DNA of 7,192 bases from Planctomycetota bacterium (GTDB lineage: Bacteria; Planctomycetota; UBA1135; UBA2386). The stretch lies in assembly GCA_003235605.1 (NCBI GenBank), contig QJVU01000528.1, positions 1 to 7,192 of the forward strand. Direction: 5' to 3'. Shown here piece after piece: positions 6,123-7,192 of the stretch. A program made the position numbers and the translations under genes. The notes beneath the pieces were generated by a model that saw nothing but the letters and a program-made list of their open reading frames with translations, searched no databases and was not told where the DNA came from. Every line of letters begins with the position of its first letter. Position 1 is the first letter of the stretch.

Positions 6123-7192
6123 CTACTTCCAGGCCTTCCAGATCTTGTGATAGGCCTCGATACCCGAATCCCAGCTTCGCTCCCAGGCCTGGAACCGCTG
6201 CCAAGCCTTCTTCTGCTTCTTGGAGAGCCTCTTCTGGGACTTGTGCCACTCTGCCATCTTGCTGCGGAGATCTACGGGATAGCCTTCGTAGAGGAATGCC
6301 GAGGGGAGCTCCTGGAGGACCACGCCGACCTTGTCCTTGTCGTCCTTCTCGTGGTACCAGGCCTTGAAGATCTTCGAGACCGCCTTCTGCTGATCCGCGA
6401 GGGCTTGGTCATACCCGATGGCCTTGATGTAGTCCTCCACGGTGTCCACTCCGCGGAAGTCCTCGCGCAGGGAAACCAGGTGACCCAACCACGGCTTGTC
6501 GCTCAGGCGCAGGTCCTTCCTGGAACTCACGTACTTGCGGAGCGCCTGCACGTGGGTTGCACCCTCCGCCTCGATGCGGTCCGCCAGCTTCCTTGCCGCG
6601 GCCACCTCCTCCGGTCCTGCGTTGTCGAAGGGGCGGACCGGCCCATCCAGGAACCGTCTCAGGACATCACGCGCGCCAGCATACCCCACCGGTGTCGAGT
6701 ACTGGTACTCGTCCCGCCCCTTCCTGGCGAGGCTGGCTTCCGCTGCGGCCAGAGCCAGCCGGGGGTCCTTGGTGGTCATGCCCTCGCACCACGCCAGCAC
6801 CTCGTTGGCCCGCACTGCGTTCGGCCAGTGGTTGTAGCCCGGAAGCCGACGAAGGTGCAGCATCGGGAACTTGAGGCTGGCGTAATGGTCGCGGCTACCC
6901 ACGCTCTGACGGTACGGCACCACCGGGTCGGCGGTGCCGTGCATGAACGCGATCGCGACCTTCCTGACCTCCCTGCCGGTCTTCGACGAGCTCCAAGCCC
7001 CCGAGGCGTGGGCGGCGACTCCGGCCACCTGGTCGGGATGTTCGCCGGCAAAGTAGATGGCGAAGAAGCTGCCCTGGCTGTGGCCGTAGAGGAAGGTGTG
7101 CCGAATGCGTAGCTGCGACCGGATCTCCTCGAGGAGGGCAGACAGGGCGGCCACGTCTTTGGGCTTGTCGAGGAAGTTGTAGCGGTCCTCGC
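6123..7192 (-). CDS. Alpha/beta hydrolase (esterase/PHB-depolymerase-like), N-terminus beyond window
   Basis: The frame is open to the right edge. GTG 7154 is unlikely to be the start, because the 12 upstream in-frame codons (EDRYNFLDKPKD) read naturally into the helix that precedes the nucleophile in this family. Counting from the first visible codon (355 seen), the nucleophile elbow is G36-H-S38-Q-G40, the acid is D88 in HGTADPVVPY and the base is H121 in GYNHWP, giving a complete Ser-Asp-His triad. HGTADPxVPY is typical of esterases related to polyhydroxybutyrate depolymerase and LpqC. Residues ~135-355 form a long, charged, mostly helical extension not usual for that family; its last 44 residues carry six Trp and twelve Lys/Arg. 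The substrate is unknown, and no signal peptide can be judged because the 5' end is absent. The vWA gene follows 104 bp downstream with no terminator seen, so co-transcription is likely. Confidence 0.87.
   Translation of the reverse strand, partial: EDRYNFLDKPKDVAALSALLEEIRSQLRIRHTFLYGHSQGSFFAIYFAGEHPDQVAGVAAHASGAWSSSKTGREVRKVAIAFMHGTADPVVPYRQSVGSRDHYASLKFPMLHLRRLPGYNHWPNAVRANEVLAWCEGMTTKDPRLALAAAEASLARKGRDEYQYSTPVGYAGARDVLRRFLDGPVRPFDNAGPEEVAAARKLADRIEAEGATHVQALRKYVSSRKDLRLSDKPWLGHLVSLREDFRGVDTVEDYIKAIGYDQALADQQKAVSKIFKAWYHEKDDKDKVGVVLQELPSAFLYEGYPVDLRSKMAEWHKSQKRLSKKQKKAWQRFQAWERSWDSGIEAYHKIWKAWK

Noticed and set aside
6027..7112. A 361-codon plus-strand open frame opposite the hydrolase
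   Set aside because: It is antisense in the same codon register as a gene with a complete catalytic triad. High GC and codon bias keep this frame free of stops; its protein has no recognisable features.

Overview
The window is high-GC bacterial DNA with five protein genes and no RNA genes, CRISPR arrays or insertion sequences that I can see. The gene content (a secreted SBBP-repeat beta-propeller protein with an NxGQW-type N-terminal domain, a signal-peptide vWA protein with a HEAT-like front half, and a serine hydrolase with a long lineage-specific helical tail) resembles Planctomycetota, with Myxococcota or another environmental high-GC group as alternatives. This is inferred from gene style; there is no marker gene.

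Layout, left to right. (1) 1..1745, minus strand: the N-terminal 581 codons of an SBBP-repeat protein that runs off the left edge. Its repeats have a strict 201/204-bp period. (2) 1746..2140: a gap of about 395 bp with a good ribosome-binding site, a weak promoter candidate and two perfect palindromes. (3) 2141..2794, minus: a serine-type glutathione S-transferase. (4) 2868..4658, plus: an SLC13/DASS-like membrane transporter with two RCK_C (TrkA-C) domains inserted between its two membrane halves. It diverges from the GST across 73 bp, and its best promoter candidate would give an essentially leaderless mRNA. (5) 4648..6018, minus: a secreted vWA-domain protein that overlaps the transporter tail-to-tail by 11 bp. 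(6) 6123..7192, minus: an alpha/beta hydrolase with a visible Ser-Asp-His triad, missing its N-terminus at the right edge. It lies 104 bp upstream of the vWA gene and is probably co-transcribed with it.

How the genes may work together. The hydrolase and vWA genes look like one minus-strand unit, possibly both exported. The GST and transporter form a divergent pair that could share control. The SBBP protein is probably an independent surface or secreted protein. Nothing here amounts to a clear new multi-gene system. The most unusual items are the Trp/Lys-rich tail of the hydrolase, the Arg-Gly-to-acidic linker in the vWA protein, the predicted leaderless transporter start, and the convergent gene overlap that leaves no room for an intergenic terminator.
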